From an uncultured Christensenellaceae bacterium (GTDB taxonomy: Bacteria > Bacillota > Clostridia > Christensenellales > Borkfalkiaceae), in NCBI GenBank assembly GCA_910587625.1, contig CAJUMW010000023.1, positions 1 to 20,912 of the forward strand: a stretch of DNA of 20,912 bases. The letters are read 5' to 3'. The position numbers and the translations under genes are program-made. Positions 1-7,611 of this stretch are shown piece after piece; within the stretch, counting starts at the first letter, position 1, and each line of letters starts with the position of its first letter. The notes beneath the pieces are model-generated. The model was not told the origin of the DNA. It worked only from the letters and a program-made list of their open reading frames with translations, and searched no databases.

Positions 1-125
1 TTGGAATAAGCTAATAGCTTATTCTTGGTCTATTATTATAAAAAAAAATATGCAAACAAAATTTATATAGTTGCGAGAAAAAATACAAATTTTCGCATAA
101 AATTCACTTTATGTTGAATAATTGC

Positions 126-156
126 ATAAAAAATGCCCGACCGCAGTCGGGCATTT
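126..156 (-). terminator. Rho-independent terminator of ribU
   Basis: Read on the minus strand, an 11-bp perfect stem (AAATGCCCGAC pairing with GTCGGGCATTT) with a TGCG loop is followed directly by a run of T. It begins about 10 nt after the ribU stop codon, so it closes the riboswitch-ribU transcript. The 125 bases to its left are AT-rich and hold no gene I can support. Confidence 0.9.
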
Positions 157-166
157 AACAAAGAGG

Positions 167-925
167 TTACTTTTTGCGCGAAGCAAATTTTTCACTTGTA
201 AGCTTGATTAGTTTTGAAAGCGGTTTGTAGATGATAAACACCACCGCCGAAATTATAACAGACTTTACAAAGTTGAACAAAAGCGCCCAATACCAAAGCT
301 TTATAAAGAGCTGTTGACCTGCCTCCCAAGTACCCTTGAAAGCTACCGAAAACGCAGGGAAAGTTAAAAAATAGTTTACGGGCATAGATAAAGCACACTG
401 TGCAAGGCAACCCACAGCCACCGTCCATATTACAGTTTTAATGCCCTTGTGTTTTTTGTAAATTATCGACGGGATAAGCATATAGGGCAAAACCATTAGA
501 ATATTTGCAAGTTCTCCGACAAACGCCGTGTGTCCGACGGTAATTGCGTGAAGCAGTTCCTTTAAAACAGCTATTATAGAGCCTGCAACGGGCCCCAGCG
601 AAAAGCCGCCGATAAGCACGAAGACATTTGAAAAATCAAGCTTTAAAAAGTCGACGGGCGTGCCGGGCAAAAGCGAAAAGTCAAACAGTCCCAAAACGTA
701 TGAAAGCGCCGTAAAAATTGCCATATACGCAATTCTTGTTGCGGTAAAGTAGCTTTTTAATACTTCTTTAGCGGCTTTTTTTGGCTTTTCCGTTTGGTTT
801 TCCTGTGCCTGATAGGCATTTTCGTTTGCAGCCGTATGCTCGGTTACGGCAGAGGCAGCCGCAGTTTCGACGGTCGACTGATCGGTTGACGCGCAATCAG
901 CGGTGGATTGTGTTGTTTCTGACAT
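167..925 (-). CDS. ribU: ECF transporter S component, RibU-type riboflavin transporter
   Basis: Predicted substrate-binding membrane subunit of an ECF riboflavin transporter; the energising EcfA/EcfA'/EcfT module is not in this window. The 252-aa protein has about six hydrophobic segments (roughly 62-80, 98-116, 114-132, 138-156, 163-185, 213-233). Its region 92-127 (KLDFSNVFVLIGGF then LGPVAG) and the later GELANIL match the conserved RibU membrane core. I chose the ATG at 925 because AGGAG lies 8 nt upstream; an upstream in-frame start at 973 would overlap the riboswitch terminator. Riboflavin/FMN as the cargo is supported independently by the FMN riboswitch in the leader. Odd feature: about 55 residues of Ser/Thr/Ala/Glu/Gln-rich, probably disordered sequence precede the first membrane segment, which makes the protein longer than the usual RibU of about 190-200 aa. 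Confidence 0.9.
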   Translation of the reverse strand: MSETTQSTADCASTDQSTVETAAASAVTEHTAANENAYQAQENQTEKPKKAAKEVLKSYFTATRIAYMAIFTALSYVLGLFDFSLLPGTPVDFLKLDFSNVFVLIGGFSLGPVAGSIIAVLKELLHAITVGHTAFVGELANILMVLPYMLIPSIIYKKHKGIKTVIWTVAVGCLAQCALSMPVNYFLTFPAFSVAFKGTWEAGQQLFIKLWYWALLFNFVKSVIISAVVFIIYKPLSKLIKLTSEKFASRKK

Positions 926-974
926 ACAAAAAACTCCTAAAAAATAATTATTTTTTAAAGTCGTTCTTTGCATT

Positions 975-1002
975 AAAAAACGCTCCGAAAAAAATCGGAG
1001 CG
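975..1002 (-). terminator. Riboswitch expression-platform terminator
   Basis: On the minus strand CGCTCCGA and TCGGAGCG form a perfect 8-bp stem with a T-rich loop, followed by six T. It lies between the FMN aptamer and ribU, as expected for transcriptional attenuation: FMN-bound aptamer leads to termination. I could not identify a convincing antiterminator by eye; the best alternative pairing (AGCG with CGCT) is only 4 bp. Confidence 0.92.
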
Positions 1003-1024
1003 AAAAAAACGGTTAAACGCTTTA

Positions 1025-1145
1025 ATTCTTTTATCATCCGGACTATACCGTCGGTTTCGGAATTTCACCGAATCGGGAATGCAAAATTATTGCACTCTTC
1101 GCAGACTTTACTGCCGGTGAGGAATTACACCTCGCCCCAAAGAAT
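1025..1145 (-). promoter_or_regulatory. FMN riboswitch (RFN element)
   Basis: The minus-strand RNA shows the RFN signature blocks in order: a P1 strand ATTCTTT, GGGGCGAGGTGTAATTCC, CACCGGCAGTAAAGTC, a variable hairpin (GTGCAATAATTTTGCA), CGGTGAAATTCCGAAACCGAC, GTATAGTCCGGATG and a closing P1 strand AAAGAAT. This matches the known FMN aptamer layout closely. It starts about 10 nt after the predicted transcription start and is followed by an intrinsic terminator, so it should repress the riboflavin importer when FMN is plentiful. Confidence 0.96.
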
Positions 1146-1162
1146 AACTTTAAACTATATAA

Positions 1163-1191
1163 ATTATATACTGTCATTTTTTTGCTGTCAA
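1163..1191 (-). promoter_or_regulatory. Sigma-A promoter of the FMN riboswitch-ribU unit
   Basis: Minus strand: TTGACA (1186-1191), a 17-nt spacer and TATAAT (1163-1168), a perfect consensus promoter. Transcription should begin near 1156, just before the aptamer. The -35 box lies only 15 bp beyond the degV stop codon, and no terminator separates the two. Confidence 0.92.
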
Positions 1192-1206
1192 GCGTTTTAA
1201 ATAATT

Positions 1207-2052
1207 TTATTCATAAAAGAACAAAACGCCGAGCGTATTTTTACCGCAGTGCGAAGTTACAACGCAGCCTGCCGTTGTTTCGTTTATTTCTTTGAAATCG
1301 AATAGGGATTTTACCTGCTCTTTTATCTTTTCCACAACCTCGGGCTCGCAGTTTGAATGAGTTATAAAACAGCGCGTTTTATCGTAATTGCGATAGTTGT
1401 CGGCAAGGTCGTTTACATATGTTTTAAGGCATCTCTCTATATTGCCCATATATTTCTTTTTGGCGTACATCTGCCCGTCCTTCATATCTATCATAGGATG
1501 AAGCTTCAACACCTTCGCGCCTATAAGCGCCGCAAGCGAACATCTGCCGCCCTTGTGAAGATAGTCAAGCGCGTCGGGAACAAACGAAGTGTTGGTTTTG
1601 GGAATAAGCGCCGTCAAAACATTCAAAATCTGTTCGGGCGATTTGCCCTCTGCCGCCAGGTCGCAAGCCTTCAATACGAAAAGTCCCTGACCCGTAGAAA
1701 GCGCGTAAGTGTCGAACGCAAACACTTTCCCGCCAAACGCCTTCGAAGCGGAAACGGCGTTCTGGTGCGACGACGAAGCTTTCGACGAGATATTGAAGTG
1801 TATAAGCGCGTCATACCCGTCGAGCTGCGACTTGAAAAACTGCGAGTACTCTTCAACCGACGGCGCGCTGGTTTTGGGCAAAACGCCCGTCTTTGCCACA
1901 AAATTAAAAATATCCTGCGGGGTTACGTCCACGCCGTCGCGAAAAGCTTGCTCTCCCAAAATTACTGTAAGAGGCAATATCCCCACATTGTATTTTTCAA
2001 CAAGCTCTTCGCTTAAATCGCAGGTTGAATCCGAAGTGATTTTAATTTTCAT
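1207..2052 (-). CDS. DegV family fatty-acid-binding protein
   Basis: The 281-aa protein matches the DegV family: it opens with KIKITSDSTCDL and carries the typical N-terminal blocks ILPLTVILGEQAFRDG and TSAPSVEEY, the ISSKASSSHQNA segment and the later KGGRC motif near residue 168. Family members bind fatty acids and, in Firmicutes, present them to fatty acid kinase (FakA/FakB) for phospholipid synthesis; which lipid this copy binds cannot be seen. The start at 2052 has AAAGGA about 8 nt upstream. It follows glyA by 11 nt and is presumably co-transcribed with it. There is no terminator after its stop codon before the ribU promoter begins. FakB numbering is not assigned because these genomes often carry several DegV paralogues. 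Confidence 0.9.
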   Translation of the reverse strand: MKIKITSDSTCDLSEELVEKYNVGILPLTVILGEQAFRDGVDVTPQDIFNFVAKTGVLPKTSAPSVEEYSQFFKSQLDGYDALIHFNISSKASSSHQNAVSASKAFGGKVFAFDTYALSTGQGLFVLKACDLAAEGKSPEQILNVLTALIPKTNTSFVPDALDYLHKGGRCSLAALIGAKVLKLHPMIDMKDGQMYAKKKYMGNIERCLKTYVNDLADNYRNYDKTRCFITHSNCEPEVVEKIKEQVKSLFDFKEINETTAGCVVTSHCGKNTLGVLFFYE

Positions 2053-2063
2053 AAATGTATCCT

Positions 2064-3314
2064 TTACTTTACGTCGTTTTTATACAGAGGATATTTTTGA
2101 CAGAGCTTTGCGACAGCCGCATTTACAAAGTCGGCGACATTTTCGCGCTCAACAATAACCTTTGCAATGAGTTGTGCGATAATGCGAGCGTCGTCCTCTT
2201 TCATTCCCCTTGTGGTAATTGCCGGAGTGCCTATCCTTATACCCGAGGTTACGGAGGGCTTTTGAGTTTCGAAAGGTATGGTGTTCTTATTTACGGTAAT
2301 GTGCATACTGTCGAGAAGCTCGGTAAGCTCCTTGCCCGTAATATTTTTGTCGGTAAGATCGAGAAGAATCAAATGATTGTCTGTACCGCCCGAAACCATT
2401 TTAATCCCGAGCTTTTTAAACTCGTCCGCCATTGCCGCGGCGTTTTTGACTATCTGCATTTGATAATCTTTAAATTCGGGGCTCAACGCCTCCTTGAAAG
2501 CAACCGCCTTTGCCGCGATAATGTGCATAAGCGGCCCGCCCTGCAATCCGGGGAACACTGCTTTATCGATAGCTTTACCCCACTTCTCTTTGCACATTAT
2601 CACGCCGCCGCGAGGTCCGCGAAGAGTCTTGTGCGTGGTTGTCGTAACAAAGTCGGCATAGGGAACGGGGGAAGGATGAAGTCCGGCGGCAACCAGACCT
2701 GCAATATGCGCGATATCGACGAACATAAGCGCGCCTGCCTTATCGCAAATTTCGCGTATACGCTTAAAATCGATAATTCTCGGATAAGCGCTCGCACCCG
2801 AAATTATAACCTTCGGCTTGCATTCGAGCGCAATTTCCAGCATACGGTCATAGTCGATAACTTCGCTGCCCTGTTCGACGCCGTATGAAACGATATTGAA
2901 ATATTTTCCCGATATGTTTACGGGGGAGCCGTGCGAGAGATGTCCGCCGTGCGACAGGTTCATGCCCATAACGGTATCCCCGGGCTGACATGTTGCAAAC
3001 AAAACCGCAAGATTTGCACTCGCGCCCGAGTGGGGCTGAACGTTGCAGTATTCACAGCCGAACAATTCTTTAAGACGGTTGCGCGCCAAGTCCTCGGCAA
3101 TATCAACGCACTGACAACCGCCGTAATAGCGGCTTGAGGGGTACCCCTCGGCATACTTATTAGTCAAATGGCTGCCTGCCGCGGCAAGAACCGCCGTCGA
3201 AACAAAATTTTCGCTTGCGATAAGCTCGATATTGTTCTGTTGACGGTACAGTTCGAGCTTTAACGCTTCGGCAAGCTCGGGGTCGGTCTGCGCAATTAAA
3301 GAAATATCTATCAT
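2064..3314 (-). CDS. glyA: Serine hydroxymethyltransferase
   Basis: PLP-dependent cytosolic enzyme that interconverts serine plus tetrahydrofolate with glycine plus 5,10-methylenetetrahydrofolate, a main source of one-carbon units. The 416-aa protein has the family features in order: QQNNIELIASENF (25-37), YAEGYPSSRYYGG (54-66), the HSGASANLAV cofactor region (95-104), DIAHIAGLVAAG (200-211) and the Schiff-base lysine K229 in TTTTHKTLRGPRGG. I chose the ATG at 3314 because TTGGAG lies 5 nt upstream; a longer in-frame reading (3341) adds nine residues without a comparable SD. It is first in a two-gene transcript with degV, driven by the consensus promoter at 3352-3380. Its methylene-THF product is also the methyl donor for TrmFO, encoded in this window; that link is by pathway only. 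Confidence 0.97.
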   Translation of the reverse strand: MIDISLIAQTDPELAEALKLELYRQQNNIELIASENFVSTAVLAAAGSHLTNKYAEGYPSSRYYGGCQCVDIAEDLARNRLKELFGCEYCNVQPHSGASANLAVLFATCQPGDTVMGMNLSHGGHLSHGSPVNISGKYFNIVSYGVEQGSEVIDYDRMLEIALECKPKVIISGASAYPRIIDFKRIREICDKAGALMFVDIAHIAGLVAAGLHPSPVPYADFVTTTTHKTLRGPRGGVIMCKEKWGKAIDKAVFPGLQGGPLMHIIAAKAVAFKEALSPEFKDYQMQIVKNAAAMADEFKKLGIKMVSGGTDNHLILLDLTDKNITGKELTELLDSMHITVNKNTIPFETQKPSVTSGIRIGTPAITTRGMKEDDARIIAQLIAKVIVERENVADFVNAAVAKLCQKYPLYKNDVK

Positions 3315-3351
3315 AAAAACTCCAAAAAGATTTGTTCGCAATTATATTAAA

Positions 3352-3380
3352 ATTATAAAACATTTTAACAAAATTGTCAA
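3352..3380 (-). promoter_or_regulatory. Sigma-A promoter of glyA-degV
   Basis: Minus strand TTGACA (3375-3380), 17-nt spacer, TATAAT (3352-3357): perfect match to the housekeeping consensus. The expected start near 3345 gives a leader of about 30 nt containing the glyA SD. It sits just downstream of the trxA terminator. Confidence 0.92.
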
Positions 3381-3385
3381 TAGTA

Positions 3386-3426
3386 AATAAAAATTAGAAG
3401 CTCGGAGTTTTTAACTCTGAGCTTCT
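3386..3426 (-). terminator. Terminator of the trxA end of the operon
   Basis: Minus strand: AGAAGCTCAGAGT pairs with ACTCCGAGCTTCT (13 positions, one being a G-U pair) across a TAAAA loop, followed by AATTTTTATTT. It lies 8 nt after the trxA stop codon and immediately before the glyA promoter, so it separates the two transcription units. Confidence 0.88.
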
Positions 3427-3434
3427 GATATAAG

Positions 3435-3746
3435 TTAAAGATTTTCTTTAATAAACTCGTCCGCTTCGGATTTTGACATATAGCCGACCGTCTTTGCCGC
3501 CTCCTCACCGTTTTTAAAAACAGCTACAAGCGGAATTGACATAATGCCGAAACGCGCAGCAAGCTCGGGGTTCTTGTCGATATCGACCTTTACGAACTCG
3601 GCTTTATCACCGTATTTCTCGCTAACTTCGTCCATTACGGGCGCGAGCATTCTGCAAGGCGCGCACCAGGTTGCGAAAAAGTCGCATACAACCGGCTTGT
3701 CCCCCTTCAAAAGCTCGTCGAACTCCACAGTTTCAATTTGTTTCAT
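3435..3746 (-). CDS. trxA: Thioredoxin
   Basis: Small cytosolic dithiol-disulfide oxidoreductase, reduced by thioredoxin reductase and serving ribonucleotide reductase, peroxiredoxins and other clients. The 103-aa protein has the normal length, the active site W27-C28-A29-P30-C31 in FFATWCAPCRMLAPV, the buried Asp in the preceding strand (D22) and the cis-proline P72 after MSI. The ATG at 3746 follows a good SD (GGAGG, 9 nt). It lies 40 bp downstream of hslU and is the last gene before the terminator, so it probably shares the hslVU transcript. In Bacillus relatives the gene after hslU is codY; a thioredoxin in this slot is unusual in my recollection. Whether this is the main thioredoxin cannot be told from one locus. 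Confidence 0.95.
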   Translation of the reverse strand: MKQIETVEFDELLKGDKPVVCDFFATWCAPCRMLAPVMDEVSEKYGDKAEFVKVDIDKNPELAARFGIMSIPLVAVFKNGEEAAKTVGYMSKSEADEFIKENL

Positions 3747-3786
3747 TTTTACTTTCCTCCGTTTATATTATGTGAAAAATTTATTT

Positions 3787-5100
3787 TTATAAGACGTATT
3801 TTTTCAAATCGCGGTTGCGCGTTATGTTTTCGAGATGCTCTTCAACGTATTTCGCGTTGACTTCGACGGGGATTACGGGATAATCGTTTCCGCCCGCGTT
3901 GAACGAAATATCTTCAAGCAGATACTCGACAACGGTATGCAGCCGCCTTGCGCCGATATCCTCGGAGGTATTGTTTATATCCTCGGAAATTTCGGCAATT
4001 TTCTCTATTGCGTCGGGCGTAAAATGCAAATCGATATTATCGACAGCAAGCAAAGCCGCGTACTGCGACGTAATTGCGTTTTGAGGTTGAGTCAAAATAT
4101 TTATAAAGTCGGCTTTGGTAAGACTTTTAAGCTCGACCTGAATGGGAAACCTGCCCTGAAGCTCGGGAATTAAATCCTCCACCTTGGAAACGTGGAAAGC
4201 ACCTGCCGCCACAAAAAGAATGTAGTCCGTTTTAACGGGACCGTATTTCGTCATTACAGTGCAGCCCTCGACTATCGGAAGTATGTCGCGCTGAACCCCC
4301 TCGCGAGAGACGTCCGCACTCTGATTGCCCTTACCTGCGATTTTATCAATTTCGTCGATAAAGATTATGCCGTCGTTTTCGGCGCGACGAAGCGCCTCTG
4401 CCGTTACCGCGTCGTTGTCTATAAGCTTATCCGCCTCTTCCGAAATTATAAGATTTCTTGCCTCTTTTACGGTAATTTTTCTCTTCTTTTTTCTGCCGGG
4501 CAAACCCATTCCGCCGAAGATTGAGCCCAAATCTATAGCAGTGCCGCTGCCGGGAGTAAGCTCCAATGGCTTGGGCATATCGTTTACCTCTATCTCGACA
4601 AGCGTGTTGTCGTATTTGCCGGCATGAATATCTTCGACCAGCTTATCTTCAAACAGCGCCTTGGGCGTTTCTCCGCGCTCGTCCTTCTTCATTTCGGCAA
4701 GCACCTTTGCTATGCGACGCTCGGCAAAAGAAGCAGCCTTGTAGCTCACTTCCGCCGTCTTTTCTTCCTTGACAAGCCTAATGGCGCATTCGGTCAAATC
4801 GCGCACCATTGACTCGACGTCGCGCCCGACGTAACCGACCTCGGTATATTTTGTAGCTTCCACCTTTATAAAGGGAGCTTTAACAAGCTTTGCAAGCCGC
4901 CTTGCAATTTCCGTTTTTCCCACGCCCGTGGGTCCCTTTAAAATTATATTTTTGGGCGTAATTTCCTCTTGCAGGGCGGGGGAAAGGCAGCTTCTGCGGT
5001 ATCTGTTTCTAAGCGCAATGGCTACGGCTTTTTTAGCCTCGTCCTGACCTATGATATATTTATTGAGTTCGTGTACTATTTGTTTGGGCGTCAAATCCAT
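3787..5100 (-). CDS. hslU: HslU, ATPase subunit of the HslUV (ClpYQ) protease
   Basis: AAA+ unfoldase that feeds substrates to HslV. In the 437-aa protein I see the N-terminal TPKQIVHELNKYIIGQDEAKKAVA, Walker A GPTGVGKT (56-63), the GYVG pore loop (89-92), an I-domain insertion (about 110-235), Walker B IIFIDE (245-250), QGRFPIQ of the sensor region and a C-terminal tail ending LKKYVL. The last residues of HslU tails are known to insert into HslV and activate it. Start at 5100 has GGAG 8 nt upstream. It follows hslV by 22 bp, the usual order, so the two subunits are made from one message. Confidence 0.97.
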   Translation of the reverse strand: MDLTPKQIVHELNKYIIGQDEAKKAVAIALRNRYRRSCLSPALQEEITPKNIILKGPTGVGKTEIARRLAKLVKAPFIKVEATKYTEVGYVGRDVESMVRDLTECAIRLVKEEKTAEVSYKAASFAERRIAKVLAEMKKDERGETPKALFEDKLVEDIHAGKYDNTLVEIEVNDMPKPLELTPGSGTAIDLGSIFGGMGLPGRKKKRKITVKEARNLIISEEADKLIDNDAVTAEALRRAENDGIIFIDEIDKIAGKGNQSADVSREGVQRDILPIVEGCTVMTKYGPVKTDYILFVAAGAFHVSKVEDLIPELQGRFPIQVELKSLTKADFINILTQPQNAITSQYAALLAVDNIDLHFTPDAIEKIAEISEDINNTSEDIGARRLHTVVEYLLEDISFNAGGNDYPVIPVEVNAKYVEEHLENITRNRDLKKYVL

Positions 5101-5122
5101 AATTTACTCCGATTAATTTGTT

Positions 5123-5659
5123 TTAAATTGTTTCGCACTTGATATTGTCGTTCGTAAACACGCATATCTCGCTTGCTATTTTAAGCGACTTTTGAGCTAT
5201 TTCCGCCGCGGTATATTGAGTGTTTTGGTAAAGCGCGCGCGCTGCCGCCAACGCATAGTTTCCCCCGCTGCCTATAGCCGCAATACCGTCGTCCGGCTCG
5301 ATAACCTCGCCCGTGCCCGAAACTATAAGCATGGTATCTTTGTCCGCGACAATCATCAATGCTTCAAGCTTTCTGACCGCCTTGTCGCTGCGCCAAAGCT
5401 CGGCAAGCTCGACCGCGGAACGCATCAAGTTGCCCGAAAATTTATTCAGCATACCCTCGAATTTTTCGCTCAAAGAAAACGCGTCGGAAACAGAACCGGC
5501 AAAGCCCAAGATAACCTTACCGCCGTAAATTCTTCTTACCTTTTGAGCGGAGTTTTTAAAAATTACGCTCTCGCCCATAGTGACCTGACCGTCGCCGGCA
5601 ATTGCCGTTTCTCCTTCCCTTTTAACTGCGCAAATTGTAGTTGCGTGAAATTCCGTCAT
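5123..5659 (-). CDS. hslV: HslV (ClpQ/CodW), peptidase subunit of HslUV
   Basis: N-terminal-nucleophile peptidase forming the double hexamer chamber of HslUV. The 178-aa protein begins MTEFHATTIC and continues with AGDGQVT, then GFAGSVSDAF, LIVSGTGEVIEPDDG and IGSGGNYALAAARAL, matching ClpQ/HslV throughout. By alignment with E. coli HslV (which starts TTI) the catalytic threonine would be T7, so a six-residue leader must be removed; Bacillus ClpQ carries a similar N-terminal extension. The ATG at 5659 is supported by AGAGGA 8 nt upstream. It sits between the two-TM membrane protein gene and hslU, all in the same direction. Confidence 0.97.
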   Translation of the reverse strand: MTEFHATTICAVKREGETAIAGDGQVTMGESVIFKNSAQKVRRIYGGKVILGFAGSVSDAFSLSEKFEGMLNKFSGNLMRSAVELAELWRSDKAVRKLEALMIVADKDTMLIVSGTGEVIEPDDGIAAIGSGGNYALAAARALYQNTQYTAAEIAQKSLKIASEICVFTNDNIKCETI

Positions 5660-5683
5660 AATATTTATCCTCTAATTTTTATT

Positions 5684-6319
5684 TTAAATTCTATAACCTA
5701 AAATAACTTTGCATAAAAGTCTTTTTTCTTTGGCAATCCAGGAGAAGGCTTTTTTGTCCCACTCTTTGTAGTTTATATCGAATCCGTACTTATTCAAAAA
5801 ATTGTACAGCGCTCCGTCCAAACTGTAAATTGCCTGTAATTTGTTATCGTCCTTCTCAGCCAAAGCAATACAGTAACATATTTCAGACAGCGAAGCGTAT
5901 GCGTAAAATAAAAACTGCATTCTATCAAACGGAACAACCTTGTTGCCGAAAATATCCTCTTTCAAGATAAAGCCGCTTTCGTTTATAACGCCTTTATCCT
6001 TTAAAATTTGAGTCGCTTGTTCAAGCGGCATGTCCTCAAACTCTTTTTCGATTTCGGCGCATTTTTCGTCCACTAACCGTTTTCTCAAACGGCTAGCAAG
6101 AACAACAAAAATTAACATACCCACGGCAAATATCGAAAAACTTACTATCATCGTAATATATGTTATTATTGCTTCACCGTAAATAATTCCGATAACCGCC
6201 ATAAGCGGCAGACATAGCGCCAACCAAGCTATTAAAAAAGTAATAAGCGCTACGTTATAAAAAAATATGTAAGGCGGAAGATTTTTCTTGTCAAAGCTGA
6301 TTTTGCCCTTTAAGACCAA
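5684..6319 (-). CDS. Uncharacterised two-TM membrane protein
   Basis: I do not recognise this 211-aa protein. It has a short cytoplasm-like N-terminus, two long hydrophobic stretches (about 18-46 and 51-75), a basic flank (SRLRKRL, 77-82) expected on the inside, and then about 130 residues of mixed soluble sequence containing PLEQATQILKDKG. There is no signal peptide. The start is a TTG at 6319: a near-ideal SD (AAAGGAG) lies exactly 7 nt upstream, and the next in-frame ATG falls inside the membrane region. It overlaps the end of trmFO by 10 bp and is followed 24 bp later by hslV, so it is part of the topA-trmFO-hslVU operon. In Bacillus this slot holds the xerC/codV recombinase, which it does not resemble. 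Confidence 0.78.
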   Translation of the reverse strand: MVLKGKISFDKKNLPPYIFFYNVALITFLIAWLALCLPLMAVIGIIYGEAIITYITMIVSFSIFAVGMLIFVVLASRLRKRLVDEKCAEIEKEFEDMPLEQATQILKDKGVINESGFILKEDIFGNKVVPFDRMQFLFYAYASLSEICYCIALAEKDDNKLQAIYSLDGALYNFLNKYGFDINYKEWDKKAFSWIAKEKRLLCKVILGYRI

Positions 6320-7611
6320 CTCAATTCTCCTTTGTACTTTCTCACGTTTTGCAAAGCACGTTCGGCAAGCGCCGCATAGCGCTGTTTTTTGTCTCGTATG
6401 ATTTTATCAAGCGGTTTTAATATGCCGAAGTTTGCGTTCATGGGTTGAAAATTTTCATTTGCCCCCGATATATGCGCCGATAAAGCGCCTATTACGGTTG
6501 TTTTATCGGGAATTACGGGTTGATTCCCACACAGCTTTTCATAGAGGTGGCAGGCGGCTAAAATTCCGCTTGCCGCGCTTTCGACGTATCCTTCAACTCC
6601 CGTAATTTGCCCGGCAAAGAATACCGTAGAGTTACTTTTTAACGAAAAATCAACGTTCAAACAATCGGGAGAATTTAAAAAAGTGTTTCTGTGCATTACG
6701 CCGTATCGCAAAAATTCGGCGTTTTTTAATGCGGGAATGAGCGTAAAGACCCGCTTTTGTTCCCTCCATTTTAAGTTAGTCTGACAACCGACGAGATTAT
6801 AAGCCGTACCTTCGGCATTCTCTTTCCTGAGCTGTAAAACGGCGTAAAAGCGGTTTCCGTCTTTATCCTTTAACCCAACGGGCTTAAAATTTGCAAACCT
6901 CAGGCTGTCAACCCCGCGCGAAGCCATCACCTCAACAGGCATACAGCCTTCGAAGATTTCTCGCTTTTCAAAGTCGTGCAAGACGGCTCTTTCAGCGGAC
7001 AACAGCTCGGATACAAATCTTTCGTATTGCTCCTTATTCAACGGACAGTTGACGTAGTCGTCGCCGCCCTTGCCGTATCTGTCCCCGAAAAAAGCGCTGC
7101 CAAAATCTATACTTTCCCTTGAAACAATGGGGGCGGAAGCGTCATAAAAGTGTAATTGCCCCCCACATATGCCCGAAATACTTGCGGAAAGCTTATCCGA
7201 AGTGAGCGGTCCCGTGGCAATAATGCTCCAACTGTCGGGCAGTTTTTCAACCTCTTGACAAATTATTTTAATGCGCTTGTTATCGGTTATTTTGTCGGTT
7301 ACATACTTTGCAAATTGCTCTCTCTCGACAGCAAGCGCGCCCCCCGCGGGAACGGCGGTTTTTTCAGCCGCCTCCATTGTAACAGAGCCGAGAATGCGCA
7401 TTTCCTCTTTCAAAAGTCCGCAAGCGTTTGAATAGGGGTCCTTGCCTTTAAGCGAGTTCGAACAGACGAGTTCGCAAAAATTTTTATCCGAATGTGCCGG
7501 TGTAAACGATTTCGGCTTTATGTCGTAAAGCTCTACTTCCACGCCGCGGCTTGCAAGAAAATTAGCCGCCTCGCAACCGGCAAGTCCGGCTCCGATTACT
7601 TTAATTTTCAT
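6310..7611 (-). CDS. trmFO: TrmFO, methylenetetrahydrofolate-tRNA (uracil-54-C5) methyltransferase
   Basis: FAD- and folate-dependent enzyme that makes m5U54 (ribothymidine) in the tRNA T-loop, taking the carbon from methylene-THF and the electrons from NAD(P)H via FAD. The 433-aa protein opens with a Rossmann nucleotide-binding motif GAGLAG (7-12) and has family blocks NFCELVCSNSLKG (44-56), AVPAGGALAVER (86-97), the catalytic-cysteine region EGCMPVE (C223), and the C-terminal flavin site GQITGVEGYVESAASG. The ATG at 7611 overlaps the topA stop by 11 bp, so translation is probably coupled. TrmFO is typical of Bacillota and some other phyla, in place of the SAM-dependent TrmA. Confidence 0.97.
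   Translation of the reverse strand: MKIKVIGAGLAGCEAANFLASRGVEVELYDIKPKSFTPAHSDKNFCELVCSNSLKGKDPYSNACGLLKEEMRILGSVTMEAAEKTAVPAGGALAVEREQFAKYVTDKITDNKRIKIICQEVEKLPDSWSIIATGPLTSDKLSASISGICGGQLHFYDASAPIVSRESIDFGSAFFGDRYGKGGDDYVNCPLNKEQYERFVSELLSAERAVLHDFEKREIFEGCMPVEVMASRGVDSLRFANFKPVGLKDKDGNRFYAVLQLRKENAEGTAYNLVGCQTNLKWREQKRVFTLIPALKNAEFLRYGVMHRNTFLNSPDCLNVDFSLKSNSTVFFAGQITGVEGYVESAASGILAACHLYEKLCGNQPVIPDKTTVIGALSAHISGANENFQPMNANFGILKPLDKIIRDKKQRYAALAERALQNVRKYKGELSWS

Noticed and set aside
4..24. Hairpin GAATAAGCT-AAT-AGCTTATTC at the left edge
   Set aside because: A perfect 9-bp stem, but it is AT-rich, lacks a clear T run on either strand and cannot be tied to a gene inside the window.
781..1200. 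Plus-strand reading frame across the ribU start and riboswitch
   Set aside because: It lies antisense to a clear riboswitch, terminator and coding region, and its product is basic low-information sequence.
1357..2016. Plus-strand reading frame antisense to degV
   Set aside because: A mirror of degV codons with an arginine-rich, unrecognisable product and no independent signals.
2055..2888. Long plus-strand reading frame antisense to glyA
   Set aside because: 277 codons, but it mirrors a strongly conserved gene with biased codon use; there is no SD or protein family resemblance.
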